A DNA stretch of 64,000 nucleotides from CAZUXY01 sp964624235 (lineage in GTDB: Bacteria; Spirochaetota; UBA4802; UBA5368), in contig CAZUXY010000016.1 of assembly GCA_964624235.1 (NCBI GenBank), positions 11,185 to 75,184 on the forward strand, in the 5' to 3' direction. Positions 25,637 through 34,377 of this stretch are shown here, one piece after another. The translations under genes and the position numbers were made by a program. Within the stretch, counting starts at the first letter, position 1, and each line of letters begins with the position of its first letter. Below the pieces are notes generated by a model. The model was not told the origin of the DNA. It did no database searches and worked only from the letters and a program-made list of their open reading frames with translations.

Positions 25637-26391
25637 TACAAGTCAGGGATCTGAGTATCGTTTTTAACGGGAAGACCGTTCTCGACCATGTGAACCTTGA
25701 AGTAAGCGAGGGGGAAAGAATGGTGCTTCTGGGGAAAAACGGTTCCGGCAAGTCGGTATTACTTAAGGCCGTTGCCGGTCTGATCAGGGACTATGAAGGA
25801 GAAATACACGTCAACGGGATGGACATGCGGCATTATCACGACGCGTATTCGGACGATGCAAAAGGGGAAAGGCCCTTTACCGTCTCTTATGTATTTCAGA
25901 AAGGGGGTCTTTTCGATTCGATGAATGTTTTCGACAATGTCGCTTTCGGGCTGCGACGGCTGGGGACGGGCTTCGGTGACATCGAGGCCTTGGTCGTTGA
26001 TTCGCTCAGGAGAGTGGGATTGTCAGGTAACGAGGGCAAATTACCCTCGGAGCTGAGCGGAGGTATGCAAAAAAGGGTGGGGCTGGCAAGGGCGATATGT
26101 ATGAATCCCGACGTAATCCTTTACGATGATCCCACCGCCGGCCTTGATCCAATTCTTTCAGATTCAATCGCCGATCTTATTATTGAAATAGCGGGTACAT
26201 ATAAAACGACGTCCATAATAGTTACCCATGATGTAAAGGTTGCTCGTAAAATAGCAATGAAGGTTGCGCTCCTGTACAACGCTTCAATAATCCTGGCAGA
26301 CCAGGCGGATTCGTTTTTCAGCATGAATAATCCCTATGCACTGCAGTTTATCGAGGGAAACATCGAGGGTCCCATCGATAGTATCAAGTAA
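25633..26391 (+). CDS. ABC transporter ATPase, MlaF/Ttg2A-like
   Basis: The 252-residue nucleotide-binding subunit has Walker A GKNGSGKS (35-42), a Q-loop in VFQKGGLFDSMNVFDNVAFGL, signature LSGGMQKR and H-loop VTHD. The QKGGLFDSM sequence is typical of the Mla/Mce lipid transporters, which move phospholipids between envelope membranes. No permease or MCE-domain gene is adjacent. The residue after the Walker B aspartate is Asp166 (YDDPTAGLDP) where Glu is usual, so hydrolysis may be slow. It overlaps rsgA by 4 bases. Confidence 0.85.
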   Translation: MIQVRDLSIVFNGKTVLDHVNLEVSEGERMVLLGKNGSGKSVLLKAVAGLIRDYEGEIHVNGMDMRHYHDAYSDDAKGERPFTVSYVFQKGGLFDSMNVFDNVAFGLRRLGTGFGDIEALVVDSLRRVGLSGNEGKLPSELSGGMQKRVGLARAICMNPDVILYDDPTAGLDPILSDSIADLIIEIAGTYKTTSIIVTHDVKVARKIAMKVALLYNASIILADQADSFFSMNNPYALQFIEGNIEGPIDSIK

Positions 26392-26455
26392 TAATCTCCC
26401 CTGCCGGTTTGTGATGTGTGTTGGTGGTCGACCGGTGGACCGCAGGCGTTTATGA

Positions 26456-26484
26456 TTGACAATATTTCTATGCTGGTTTAGTTT
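26456..26484 (+). promoter_or_regulatory. Possible promoter of ilvE
   Basis: TTGACA at 26456 is perfect. The best -10 at 17 bases is the weak TAGTTT; a better-looking TATTAT lies too far away (23 bases). Confidence 0.35.
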
Positions 26485-26521
26485 TATTATGATTTAAACT
26501 TTTTGTTCAGGACAAGAAATA

Positions 26522-27559
26522 ATGAAAACCCGAAACAAGGAAAAAGCTGACCTCAAGTGGAGTGAACTGCCGTTCGGATATGTCAAAACTGATTTTAATA
26601 TCCGTTATTTCTTTAAAAACGGTAAATGGTCGGATGGGGAACTGGTGTCCGATGAAAACATATCACTCCACATGGCGGCCCCCTGTCTGCATTACGGACA
26701 GGAGGCATTTGAGGGACTGAAGATCTTTGAAACCGTAGACGGCAGAATTGTTTCGTTCCGAACTGAAGAGAATGCGAAGAGGCTGCAGCGCAGCTGCGAA
26801 AGGATATTTACCCCGATCGTGCCGGTAGAGGTATTCAGGGAAGCGGTACACAAGGTGGTAAAAGCCAATATTCGATTTGTACCCCCCTCTGAATCGGGAG
26901 CGAGTCTATACGTAAGGCCCCTGATCCTGGGAGTTGGGCCCAGAGTGGGTCTTGGTCCGGCGGATGAATATATCTTTCTTGTTTTCGCGTCACCGGTCGG
27001 CCCTTATTATAAAGGCGGTTTCAAGGCGGTTAAGGCGCTGGTAGTGGAAGAATATGATCGTGCGGCCCCCAAAGGTGTGGGTGATTGCAAGGTGGGGGGT
27101 AATTATGCGGCCGGACTTCGAGGAGAGATTTTCGGTAAGAAAGAAGGATATCCCATCGTACTCTATCTGGACCCGAAAGAAAAGAAATTCATAGATGAGT
27201 TCAGTACATCCAATTTTGTAGCCATCGCCGGCAACAAGTATATTACCCCCTATTCGGAATCCATACTTCCGAGTGTAACCAACAAGAGTCTCGCACAGCT
27301 GGCTGAAGATATGGGAATGACCGTGGAACGTCGACCAGTCTCTATCGACGAAATAGAAGGCTTTGATGAAATCGGCGCTGTCGGGACCGCTGCCGTAATA
27401 ACGCCCGTAAATCTGATTCATTACAGAGGAAAGGATTACCTTTTCGGGAAAGGCGAGGATGCGGGTCCGGTTATAACAAAACTTTATGACCGGTTGAGCA
27501 GGATCCGTACCGGTGAAATTGAGGATAAATTCGGATGGCTTGACGAAATCGCGATATAA
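26522..27559 (+). CDS. ilvE: Branched-chain amino acid aminotransferase
   Basis: This fold-type IV PLP enzyme carries out the last step of leucine, isoleucine and valine synthesis. The Schiff-base lysine is Lys190 in GDCKVGGNYAAGL. ALKIFET-like substrate motifs (QEAFEGLKIFE) and the phosphate-binding GTAAVITPV region are present. The 345-residue length and KVGGNYA context point to the longer class II BCAT subgroup rather than the E. coli type. Confidence 0.94.
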   Translation: MKTRNKEKADLKWSELPFGYVKTDFNIRYFFKNGKWSDGELVSDENISLHMAAPCLHYGQEAFEGLKIFETVDGRIVSFRTEENAKRLQRSCERIFTPIVPVEVFREAVHKVVKANIRFVPPSESGASLYVRPLILGVGPRVGLGPADEYIFLVFASPVGPYYKGGFKAVKALVVEEYDRAAPKGVGDCKVGGNYAAGLRGEIFGKKEGYPIVLYLDPKEKKFIDEFSTSNFVAIAGNKYITPYSESILPSVTNKSLAQLAEDMGMTVERRPVSIDEIEGFDEIGAVGTAAVITPVNLIHYRGKDYLFGKGEDAGPVITKLYDRLSRIRTGEIEDKFGWLDEIAI

Positions 27560-27643
27560 TATCCGCTATACGGTCCAGGGATTTCGTTCGAATTCGGCCG
27601 GAAAGCGGTCGCTTCAAAAAATAAGAGATTCAAGGAGCGGTAT

Positions 27644-28615
27644 ATGGTTTCCTATAAAGAACTGGGGCTGGTAAATACCCGTGAAATGTTCAGTGAGGCC
27701 ATGAAAGGCGGTTATGCAATCCCGGCGTATAATTTCAACAATATGGAACAGCTGCAGGCGATTATCATGGCCTGTGCAGAAACAAAATCGCCGGTGATAT
27801 TACAGGTATCCAAGGGCGCCCGTCAGTATGCGAACGAAACCCTGTTGCGGTTTATGGCCATGGGTGCGGTGAAAATGGCTGAAGAAGCGGGAGCCCCCAT
27901 CCCGATAGCGCTGCACCTGGACCATGGCGATACCTTTGAACTCTGCAAGTCCTGTGTGGAGTATGGATTCTCCTCGGTAATGATTGACGGTTCCCACCTG
28001 CCTTTTGAAGAAAACATAAAAATTACCCGCCAGGTGGTCGAATACGCACACCAGTATGATGTAACCGTAGAGGGCGAGATAGGGGTTCTGGCAGGAATTG
28101 AAGACGAGGTATCCGCGGAAAAATCGCATTACACAAGGCCCGAAGAGGCGGTTAATTTCGTCGCAAAAACAGGTGTGGATTCTCTGGCTATTTCCATCGG
28201 GACCTCTCATGGTGCGTACAAATTCAAACCAGGGGAAAGACCGCCGGAATTACGGTTCGATATTCTCGAGGAAATCGAAAAAAGAATTCCCGGATTCCCC
28301 ATAGTGCTGCACGGCGCCTCTTCCGTGGTCCCCGAATATGTAGACCTTATAAACAAGTACGGTGGAACGATTAAAGACGCCATGGGTGTACCTGAAGACC
28401 AGTTGAGAAGAGCTGCCGGTTCGGCCGTGTGCAAAATAAACATCGATTCAGACGGCCGCCTCGCCATAACGGCAAAAATCAGGGAAGCACTCAACAAAGA
28501 TACATCGAATTTCGATCCAAGGAAATATCTCGCTCCGGCCCGTGAAGAACTTATTAGAATGATCAAACATAAGAATACGCATGTTCTAGGCAGCAGCGGG
28601 AAAGCTAAATGTTGA
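27644..28615 (+). CDS. fba: Class II fructose-bisphosphate aldolase
   Basis: This zinc-dependent aldolase splits or forms fructose-1,6-bisphosphate in glycolysis and gluconeogenesis. Zinc ligands lie in LHLDHGD, EGEIGVLAG and VLHGASS. IGTSHGAYK and NIDSDGRLA bind phosphate and substrate. It begins with a good AAGGAG site. Its last codons overlap the start of the sensor gene by 7 bases. Tagatose-bisphosphate specificity cannot be fully excluded. Confidence 0.93.
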   Translation: MVSYKELGLVNTREMFSEAMKGGYAIPAYNFNNMEQLQAIIMACAETKSPVILQVSKGARQYANETLLRFMAMGAVKMAEEAGAPIPIALHLDHGDTFELCKSCVEYGFSSVMIDGSHLPFEENIKITRQVVEYAHQYDVTVEGEIGVLAGIEDEVSAEKSHYTRPEEAVNFVAKTGVDSLAISIGTSHGAYKFKPGERPPELRFDILEEIEKRIPGFPIVLHGASSVVPEYVDLINKYGGTIKDAMGVPEDQLRRAAGSAVCKINIDSDGRLAITAKIREALNKDTSNFDPRKYLAPAREELIRMIKHKNTHVLGSSGKAKC

Positions 28616-30249
28616 GTAAAAGCCAGTTCGACCTCATATTATCACTGCTTAACAGTATCATTAATACCTCCGATCTGGATAGTTATTTAAAAGACGCCGT
28701 TGATCTTTTAAATACGGAGTTCAAGCCCCGTTCGATCGCGGTCTATATGCCTATTGAGTCAGAGGATAAACTGGTTCTCATTAAGAAACTGGGAGAAGAT
28801 TTTGACCATCAGATCAACAGCATCCCGAACTTTTCGCTCACAGTAAGGAAGGCGATCAAGAAAAAAAGCGTTCTGTTCGCTCCGGGAATTATCGATGAAA
28901 GCGATCCCCACAGCGGATTCATAATCATCCTGATGCCGTTGATCGGCGGGGACAGGCACGCCGGTCTGATTGGTATGGTCTTTGCCGACGCGGAAACGGT
29001 AAAACACAGGGCAAATATTAATTATTACCAGTTTTTAAGCCGTGTCATAGGTTTCGGCGGGTTATTGAAGAAGAATTTTGCGGAACATCAGAGACGTGAA
29101 GATAATACTCATAACGAAAACTATTCCGATAAAATCAAAAGCATGGGAGTTCTTTCATCGGGAGTTTCACATGAATTCAATAATATATTCGCGGTAATAA
29201 AAGGGTACGCCGAACTGATATTCATGAATACCGACATGTCGCCGGATATTCAGAATGCGGCAAAGAAGATAGACGAACAGACGGAACGCGCCGAAAAGCT
29301 TATAGACAGCCTGCAGGTTTTTTACAGTGAAAGAAATGTCAAACTCTCTTATCATGCTCTTAATGATATCGTTACGGACGTTGTTTCAATTCATGAAACC
29401 GCGATAAAAAACGGCAATATAAACCTCCGACTCGTTCTGGGCAGTAATCCACGTGTGCTTGTCGACCGTGAGAGGATCAGGGAAGCTGTTTTCAATCTTT
29501 TTCAGAACTCGATTCACTCCATCGATCCGCAGATCGGAGGCGAGATGGTGGTTTCCACAAGATCACTTGATTCGGAGGTGGTTCTGAGTATCAGGGATGA
29601 CGGACGCACTATGACTCGTGAGATAGCCGATACGGTGATACATCCTTTTTCAGAAACGACCGGCAGGCTGAGAGAATATTCCGACGAAGAGAGCCGGGGC
29701 GTTGTATTGCGCCTGGCAATTGCCCACGGTATAATGAGTAATCACGGCGGGAAGATGGAGATAGACTGCGGAAAGGGACCCGGCAAGGAGATACGTCTCT
29801 TCTTCAACAGGATTGAACCCGGAGCGGACAGGGAAACACGATACGACGCCGGCGACGTACTGTTTATCGGTGATACGAAGATACTCATAGTAGATGATGA
29901 AGAACCCATAAGAGAAATTCTTACGAGAGCCTTTGATTATATGGGGTACCAGGTGGTGGCTGTCGCCAATGGAGAAGACGCGGTTGAGATCTGCAGTTTT
30001 GAGGATATTGACATAGTCTTTCTTGACTACCTGATGCCGGGGCCGAAAGGCGACATGGTTTTTGATTCAATCAAGAGGGTCTGTCCGGGAACGGACATCA
30101 TAATAATAACCGGTGTCGAGGACATACCCAATATTGGAAAGCTACTCAACGGCGGGCTGGTCAGTATATTGAAGAAACCATTTAAAATAGAAAAGATCAT
30201 CAGGCTAACCAATGATCTGATCTATAAACGGATCAACCAGAAGAGGTAA
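28609..30249 (+). CDS. GAF sensor / histidine kinase-like / receiver hybrid
   Basis: Residues 1-155 look like a GAF domain. The dimerisation helix carries the phospho-accepting His188 (SSGVSHEFNN). The ATPase-like domain has the N box (FNLFQNSIHS, about 295-304). The G1 box reads DDGRTM and the G2 box RGVVLRLA, both lacking the usual glycines. The C-terminal receiver (about 422-545) has Asp429/Asp430, Asp473 and Lys523. The receiver is intact, while the ATPase lobe is degenerate, so it may not autophosphorylate. There is no membrane segment. Translation overlaps fba. Confidence 0.85.
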   Translation: MLSKSQFDLILSLLNSIINTSDLDSYLKDAVDLLNTEFKPRSIAVYMPIESEDKLVLIKKLGEDFDHQINSIPNFSLTVRKAIKKKSVLFAPGIIDESDPHSGFIIILMPLIGGDRHAGLIGMVFADAETVKHRANINYYQFLSRVIGFGGLLKKNFAEHQRREDNTHNENYSDKIKSMGVLSSGVSHEFNNIFAVIKGYAELIFMNTDMSPDIQNAAKKIDEQTERAEKLIDSLQVFYSERNVKLSYHALNDIVTDVVSIHETAIKNGNINLRLVLGSNPRVLVDRERIREAVFNLFQNSIHSIDPQIGGEMVVSTRSLDSEVVLSIRDDGRTMTREIADTVIHPFSETTGRLREYSDEESRGVVLRLAIAHGIMSNHGGKMEIDCGKGPGKEIRLFFNRIEPGADRETRYDAGDVLFIGDTKILIVDDEEPIREILTRAFDYMGYQVVAVANGEDAVEICSFEDIDIVFLDYLMPGPKGDMVFDSIKRVCPGTDIIIITGVEDIPNIGKLLNGGLVSILKKPFKIEKIIRLTNDLIYKRINQKR

Positions 30250-30253
30250 TAAA

Positions 30254-30451
30254 TCACTCGGATTTAACGACCCGTTCGGCCTGCATCGCAAGATATTTAA
30301 CAAGTGTCTTCTCGGGCAAAAACCCCAGATTGACCAGTATAATTCCTATGAGCCCACCTTCCTTTTTCTGGACTTCGAGTGCGCTGTCCAGTTGGTCCTG
30401 GGACACTTCTCCGCTTTCCAGCAGCATTTCTCCAAGTAGGGGTTTTGCCAT
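30254..30451 (-). CDS. Stand-alone MshEN/GspE N-terminal-like domain
   Basis: The whole 65-residue protein resembles the N-terminal domain of type II secretion/type IV pilus ATPases (GspE, PilB, MshE): LLGEMLLESGEVSQDQL, then ALEVQKKEGGLIGIILVNLGFLPEKTL, then KYLAMQ. MshEN domains can bind cyclic di-GMP. The ribosome site AGGAGG is strong. No ATPase is attached or adjacent, so it may be a small effector or adaptor. It converges with the hybrid sensor gene. Confidence 0.7.
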   Translation of the reverse strand: MAKPLLGEMLLESGEVSQDQLDSALEVQKKEGGLIGIILVNLGFLPEKTLVKYLAMQAERVVKSE

Positions 30452-30666
30452 TATAGTTTCCTCCTGAGAGACATAGTGGATTATATACGATAAAACTATT
30501 CCTCTGAAAATAATATAAAGGAACCTGAAAATATTAAAATTAAGATGTTTCCATGTTGTATTTCGGAAAACTCTAAATTCTCGAGATGCCCGTAATTATT
30601 ACAATATTCCGGGGAGCATATTTTAATCGGCACTAATCAGATAATATTATACTACGCTGTACTTAT

Positions 30667-32151
30667 TTAAAGCAACATTTTTATTGCGTCTCTCCAGAGT
30701 TTTTTCTCGCGAGTTCTGACATCTGCCGGCATTGTCGGGGTATAGCTTACGGCGATTTTATTGTTTTTAGCGATCTCATCTATCGATGAATACAGTCCTC
30801 GCGTGAGACCGGCAAGATATGCCGACCCCAGGGCTGTTGATTCGGTGATCTCGGGAAGCAGAACGGGAATACCCAGTATATCGGACTGGAACTGCATCAG
30901 ATAAGCCCCCTTCGTTGCGCCGCCGTCAACCCTGAGTTCGTGTATTTTGTTACCGGAATCCTGTTCCATGGCCTCTATCACGTCCATTGATTGAAAAGCA
31001 ATGGATTTCAGCGCCGCCCGGACGATCTGTTCCCTGGTCGTATCCCTGGTCAGACCGAAGATCGCCCCTCTGACATCCATGCGCCAGTAGGGGGCGCCAA
31101 GACCCACAAACGCAGGTACCACAACGACTTCGTCATTTTTATCGAGTGAAACGGCTATTTTATCTGATTCCGTGCTGTTCGCAAAAAATTTCATATAATC
31201 CCTAAGCCACTGGACTACGGCACCCCCGACGAAAACCGATCCTTCATAGGCATATACCGGTTTCCCGTTTTTGTCACAGGCTATCGTGGTCAAAAGACCG
31301 TTTTTTGACAGCGCGAAGCGATTACCTGTATTGAAGAGGATAAAGCATCCGGTACCGTAGGTATTTTTGGAAGTGCCTTCGAAAACGCAGTTCTGTCCCA
31401 CCATCGCGGCCTGCTGGTCGCCCGCGACCCCCCCGATGGGGATCCCGTCAGGCAGGCAGGAGAGGCCGACGGTTTTACCGAAATCGGAGGCCGATTCCTG
31501 AACCCCGGGCAGGATATTCAAAGGTATGTTCAGGATTTCCAGAAGTTCGGAATCCCATTTTTTCTCCCGTATATTGAAGATAAGGGTACGTGATGCATTA
31601 GTGAAATCGGTCACATGCGATTTGCCGGCGGTCATTTTCCATATCATCCAGGTATCTATGGTTCCGGCCCTCAATTTGTCGGCGGCGGCCAGTTCGCGGG
31701 CCTCCTCGACATTGTCCAGCAGCCATTGTAATTTGGTTCCCGAGAAATAGGCGTCGATAACCAGGCCTGTCTTATTTCTGAACAACTCCTCCTTGCCCTG
31801 TTCTTTTAAACCGTTGCACAGATCGGCTGTCCTTCGGCATTGCCATACGATCGCGTTATGGACAGGTTTACCCGTCTCCCTGTTCCAGAGGACCACCGTT
31901 TCACGCTGATTGGTTATTCCTATGCAGAGCGTATCATCCGGACGGAGATTTCCCGATCGTATTGCCTCGGTGATCAGGGCACAGGTGGAAGAATATATTT
32001 CTTCGGCGTTATGCTCAACCCACCCCGGTCTGGGGAAATACTGGGTGAATTCGCGATAAGCGCTTGAAAGAGGAGTTCCTTTTTCATCAAAGCAGAACAC
32101 ACGGTTTCCGGTGGTCCCGAGATCGAGCGATAATATGAATTTTTTTCCCAT
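30667..32151 (-). CDS. glpK: Glycerol kinase
   Basis: This FGGY-family kinase phosphorylates glycerol to glycerol-3-phosphate. GVAGDQQAAMVGQ, the KNTYGTGCF segment and RVDGGATKG are typical of GlpK. The N-terminal ATP loop reads DLGTTGNR instead of the common DQGTTSSR. The ATG at 32151 is preceded by GAGG; a longer frame starts at 32175. No glpF or glpD is adjacent. Other FGGY sugar kinases are less likely given the GlpK-specific central motif. Confidence 0.9.
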   Translation of the reverse strand: MGKKFILSLDLGTTGNRVFCFDEKGTPLSSAYREFTQYFPRPGWVEHNAEEIYSSTCALITEAIRSGNLRPDDTLCIGITNQRETVVLWNRETGKPVHNAIVWQCRRTADLCNGLKEQGKEELFRNKTGLVIDAYFSGTKLQWLLDNVEEARELAAADKLRAGTIDTWMIWKMTAGKSHVTDFTNASRTLIFNIREKKWDSELLEILNIPLNILPGVQESASDFGKTVGLSCLPDGIPIGGVAGDQQAAMVGQNCVFEGTSKNTYGTGCFILFNTGNRFALSKNGLLTTIACDKNGKPVYAYEGSVFVGGAVVQWLRDYMKFFANSTESDKIAVSLDKNDEVVVVPAFVGLGAPYWRMDVRGAIFGLTRDTTREQIVRAALKSIAFQSMDVIEAMEQDSGNKIHELRVDGGATKGAYLMQFQSDILGIPVLLPEITESTALGSAYLAGLTRGLYSSIDEIAKNNKIAVSYTPTMPADVRTREKKLWRDAIKMLL

Positions 32152-32179
32152 GACTGAACCTCGTGGTTTTTTCATAAAT

Positions 32180-32201
32180 ATGCGGTCTGATGAAACCGCA
32201 T
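32180..32201. repeat. Inverted repeat in the glpK leader
   Basis: ATGCGGT and ACCGCAT arms of 7 bases flank 8 bases, centred about 40 bases upstream of the glpK ATG. It may be an operator or an RNA hairpin near the ribosome site. Confidence 0.4.
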
Positions 32202-32275
32202 GATTACGCCGACTGCACTACTGTTGTTCAGGCCGGCATGGTTTGAATAAAGTCCCGGCTCACTTCAGCCAAATT

Positions 32276-32303
32276 ACCATAATCCATTAAGAGGGAGTGT
32301 CAA
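32276..32303 (-). promoter_or_regulatory. Possible glpK promoter
   Basis: Reading leftward, TTGACA (32298-32303) and TATGGT (32276-32281) are spaced by 16 bases. The predicted leader of about 115 bases contains the inverted repeat at 32180-32201. Confidence 0.4.
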
Positions 32304-32602
32304 TTAAAAATAGAGATTTGAATTCAGTATGCACATTGACATCAGGGTATAAGAACAGAGCTCACGACTTCAAAGCATAATGGACGGTTATATGTGAGTA
32401 TATCTGAAGTAAGATGAATTCTACAGGTAATGAGGGGTGAGGTGTAAAAGTATTGGTACCTGTCTGACAGTACTTTTTTTTCCACAGGCCGCATTCGATA
32501 TCAACCGAAATTGATTTTTCGACGAAAATCATGATAGGATACCGTAAGATACGCATGAAAGGCTTTTCAGCACATCGGCTGGGCCGCGGGGGTAAAACAG
32601 GA
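32304..32602. other. Intergenic region between glpK and the NeuB-family gene
   Basis: About 300 bases without a credible gene. It contains a rightward terminator-like hairpin at 32456-32481: CTGT/ACAG plus GTA/TAC pairs around one bulged C, then eight T residues. No gene to its left runs rightward, so what it terminates is unknown. Confidence 0.35.
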
Positions 32603-33637
32603 ATGAGCAGGATCAGGGAAATGATAAAGGATGATTTTATTTTTATCGCCGAGATCGGGATAAATCATAACGGAAGTCTTGAAAAGGCTCTGAATATGAT
32701 AGAAGCCGCACATGGTTCCGGGGCCCATGCCGTTAAATTTCAAACCATGGTGCCCGAGGAGATGTACTCGAAGTACACAACCTCACTGCTTAAAGAAGGA
32801 AGCGAAAAATCCGTTGATATGTCACAGATAAATTTTTTCAGACAATTCTCTCTGTGCCGCAATGACTATGCAGTGCTGAAAAACAGGGCGGAGAGCTGCG
32901 GTATGGTGTTTTTCTCAAGCCCTTTCGATATCCAGTCGGTTGAAATACTTGAATCTATCGGTGTAACGATGTATAAAATCGCTTCTTCCGAGGTGACCAA
33001 CCACCCGTTGCTGAAAAAAATAGCAGAGACACGAAAACCGGTGATAATGTCAACAGGCATTTCCACCGGGGAAGAAATCGCAATGGCGGTAGAACTGCTG
33101 TCGGGAGGGGGAACACCCGAAATAATCCTTCTTCATTGCGTATCGCTATATCCCCTTCCTCCAGACAAAGCCAATCTTTCACGCATATGCGCACTCGAGC
33201 GGAGATTCAAATGTGAAACAGGGTTTTCAGACCATTCAAAAGGTGCCGATGCCGCCGGGATAGCGGCCGTGCTCGGGGCGAGGGTTTTTGAGAAACATTT
33301 CATGCTGAGTGGCGATAAAGACTGTCCCGACCGCGAGGTTTCCCTGGATCCCGGTGAATTCCGCGGATTCATTTCATCGGTAAAAAAAGCGGCATTGATA
33401 TGCGGGGACGGGCACCTCGATTTCGATTTTTCGGAAAAAGAGATTGCAAATTCAGCCAGAAGAAGCCTTTTTAGCAGGAGGTTTATCCCTCGTGGGAAAA
33501 AACTGGAAGCTGACGATATCAGCATCAAACGGCCGGGAATAGGAATCCCCGCCTATCGTATTAATGAACTGTTGGGAAGGGAGACGGTACGGGATGTTCC
33601 TGAAGACTATATCCTGAAACCGGATTATTTTCGATGA
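32603..33637 (+). CDS. NeuB-family sialic/legionaminic/pseudaminic acid synthase
   Basis: NeuB-type enzymes condense phosphoenolpyruvate with a hexosamine derivative to make nonulosonic acids for surface glycans or flagellin. The barrel domain shows FIAEIGINHNGS, AVKFQT, KIASSEV and TGFSDHS with the metal-binding KHFML segment. The last 60 residues form an SAF/antifreeze-like domain (ARRSLFSRRFIPRG). The ATG at 32603 has a G-rich site upstream; longer frames from 32531 or 32555 are possible. No NeuA or NeuC neighbour exists here. The exact sugar is unknown. Confidence 0.87.
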   Translation: MSRIREMIKDDFIFIAEIGINHNGSLEKALNMIEAAHGSGAHAVKFQTMVPEEMYSKYTTSLLKEGSEKSVDMSQINFFRQFSLCRNDYAVLKNRAESCGMVFFSSPFDIQSVEILESIGVTMYKIASSEVTNHPLLKKIAETRKPVIMSTGISTGEEIAMAVELLSGGGTPEIILLHCVSLYPLPPDKANLSRICALERRFKCETGFSDHSKGADAAGIAAVLGARVFEKHFMLSGDKDCPDREVSLDPGEFRGFISSVKKAALICGDGHLDFDFSEKEIANSARRSLFSRRFIPRGKKLEADDISIKRPGIGIPAYRINELLGRETVRDVPEDYILKPDYFR

Positions 33638-34197
33638 TGCGGAGAAATATTTTGATGAAGGTATTTTCGATTATTGCGATATGCGCTTCGCTGTTTATTA
33701 CAGCCTGTGCGCAGGAGCAGGTAAAAAATTTCGTTTCATTATTGCCGGGTCAGAAGGCACTTCTGGAAAAAACCACGCAGGCCCTGGATTACGGATACGG
33801 CTATGATATGAACTTTGAGCTTGGTTATATATACAACCATTCTTTCTCAAAGCTTAACAGGGAACAGAAAGAGAAAGCGTTTTCTGAAATAGTGTTGAAA
33901 GCCGACAACGGGCAGTATATTTCCTTTTATCTGATAATCTATCAGATAAAGGCGGAGATGCGGTTCAGAATGCAGAAATTCCGTGAGGATAAAAGCTGGA
34001 AGAACTACACATACCTGAAGAAATACCTGCTGCCTCCAACCGAACAGTATCTGGATATACTAGAGAAGTATCTTCTGCTTAAAGTCCCCGGAATCACAGA
34101 GAAACTGCCGGGATTGAAAAAAGAAATAGAAGATGATATTATCAACTACTATAAAAAGCTGGAATATGAAAACGAAATAAGGGAAAGTTCCACCTGA
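33634..34197 (+). CDS. Hypothetical lipoprotein coupled to the NeuB-family gene
   Basis: The ATG overlaps the stop of the preceding gene (ATGA). A lipoprotein signal peptide (VFSIIAICASLFITAC) predicts lipidation of the cysteine. The mature part is charged, Tyr/Lys-rich and mainly helical, with no family I recognise. Coupling to the NeuB-type gene hints at a surface role, but this is only inference from position. Confidence 0.7.
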   Translation: MMRRNILMKVFSIIAICASLFITACAQEQVKNFVSLLPGQKALLEKTTQALDYGYGYDMNFELGYIYNHSFSKLNREQKEKAFSEIVLKADNGQYISFYLIIYQIKAEMRFRMQKFREDKSWKNYTYLKKYLLPPTEQYLDILEKYLLLKVPGITEKLPGLKKEIEDDIINYYKKLEYENEIRESST

Positions 34198-34271
34198 GCC
34201 GTCACCGGGAAGACCCTCCTGCAGTGATTTCTGAAACATGGTGATACGAATCACACTGCGTAACTTATAAA

Positions 34272-34307
34272 TTCAAAAAGAAAATCCCCATGCGCGCATG
34301 AGGATTT
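34272..34307 (-). terminator. Leftward terminator between the lipoprotein and iclR-type genes
   Basis: AAATCC/GGATTT outer arms and a CATGCG/CGCATG inner palindrome (one mismatch) form a stem at 34282-34307. On the minus strand it is followed by TTTTCTTTTT (to 34272). It can end the IclR-gene transcript and any transcript from the CIRCE promoter. Confidence 0.7.
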
Positions 34308-34371
34308 ATGAATAATTCAGACTGACAATGAATCTGTCCTGCCAGCATTAGCACTCTCAAGCATCGAGTGC
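34280..34371 (-). ncRNA. Predicted HrcA-controlled small RNA of about 90-100 nt
   Basis: A transcript starting within CIRCE would run left to the terminator at 34272-34307. The only ORF (27 codons from the ATG at the CIRCE edge) lacks a ribosome site and reads through the terminator stem, so a non-coding product is more likely. This is a prediction from promoter, operator and terminator alone. Confidence 0.4.
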
Positions 34372-34374
34372 TAA
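34348..34374 (-). promoter_or_regulatory. Orphan CIRCE element (HrcA operator)
   Basis: TTAGCACTC, nine bases, then GAGTGCTAA: a perfect copy of the HrcA operator. It lies between two convergent genes and does not precede a chaperone gene. It overlaps the start region of a leftward promoter at 34378-34406. Confidence 0.92.
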
Positions 34375-34377
34375 TGA

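Noticed and set aside
32335..32365. TTGACA on the plus strand between glpK and the NeuB-type gene
   Set aside because: No -10 box at acceptable distance and no gene directly after it.
34298..34374. 27-codon ORF starting at the edge of the orphan CIRCE
   Set aside because: No ribosome site, start inside the operator and reading through the terminator stem; treated as non-coding.
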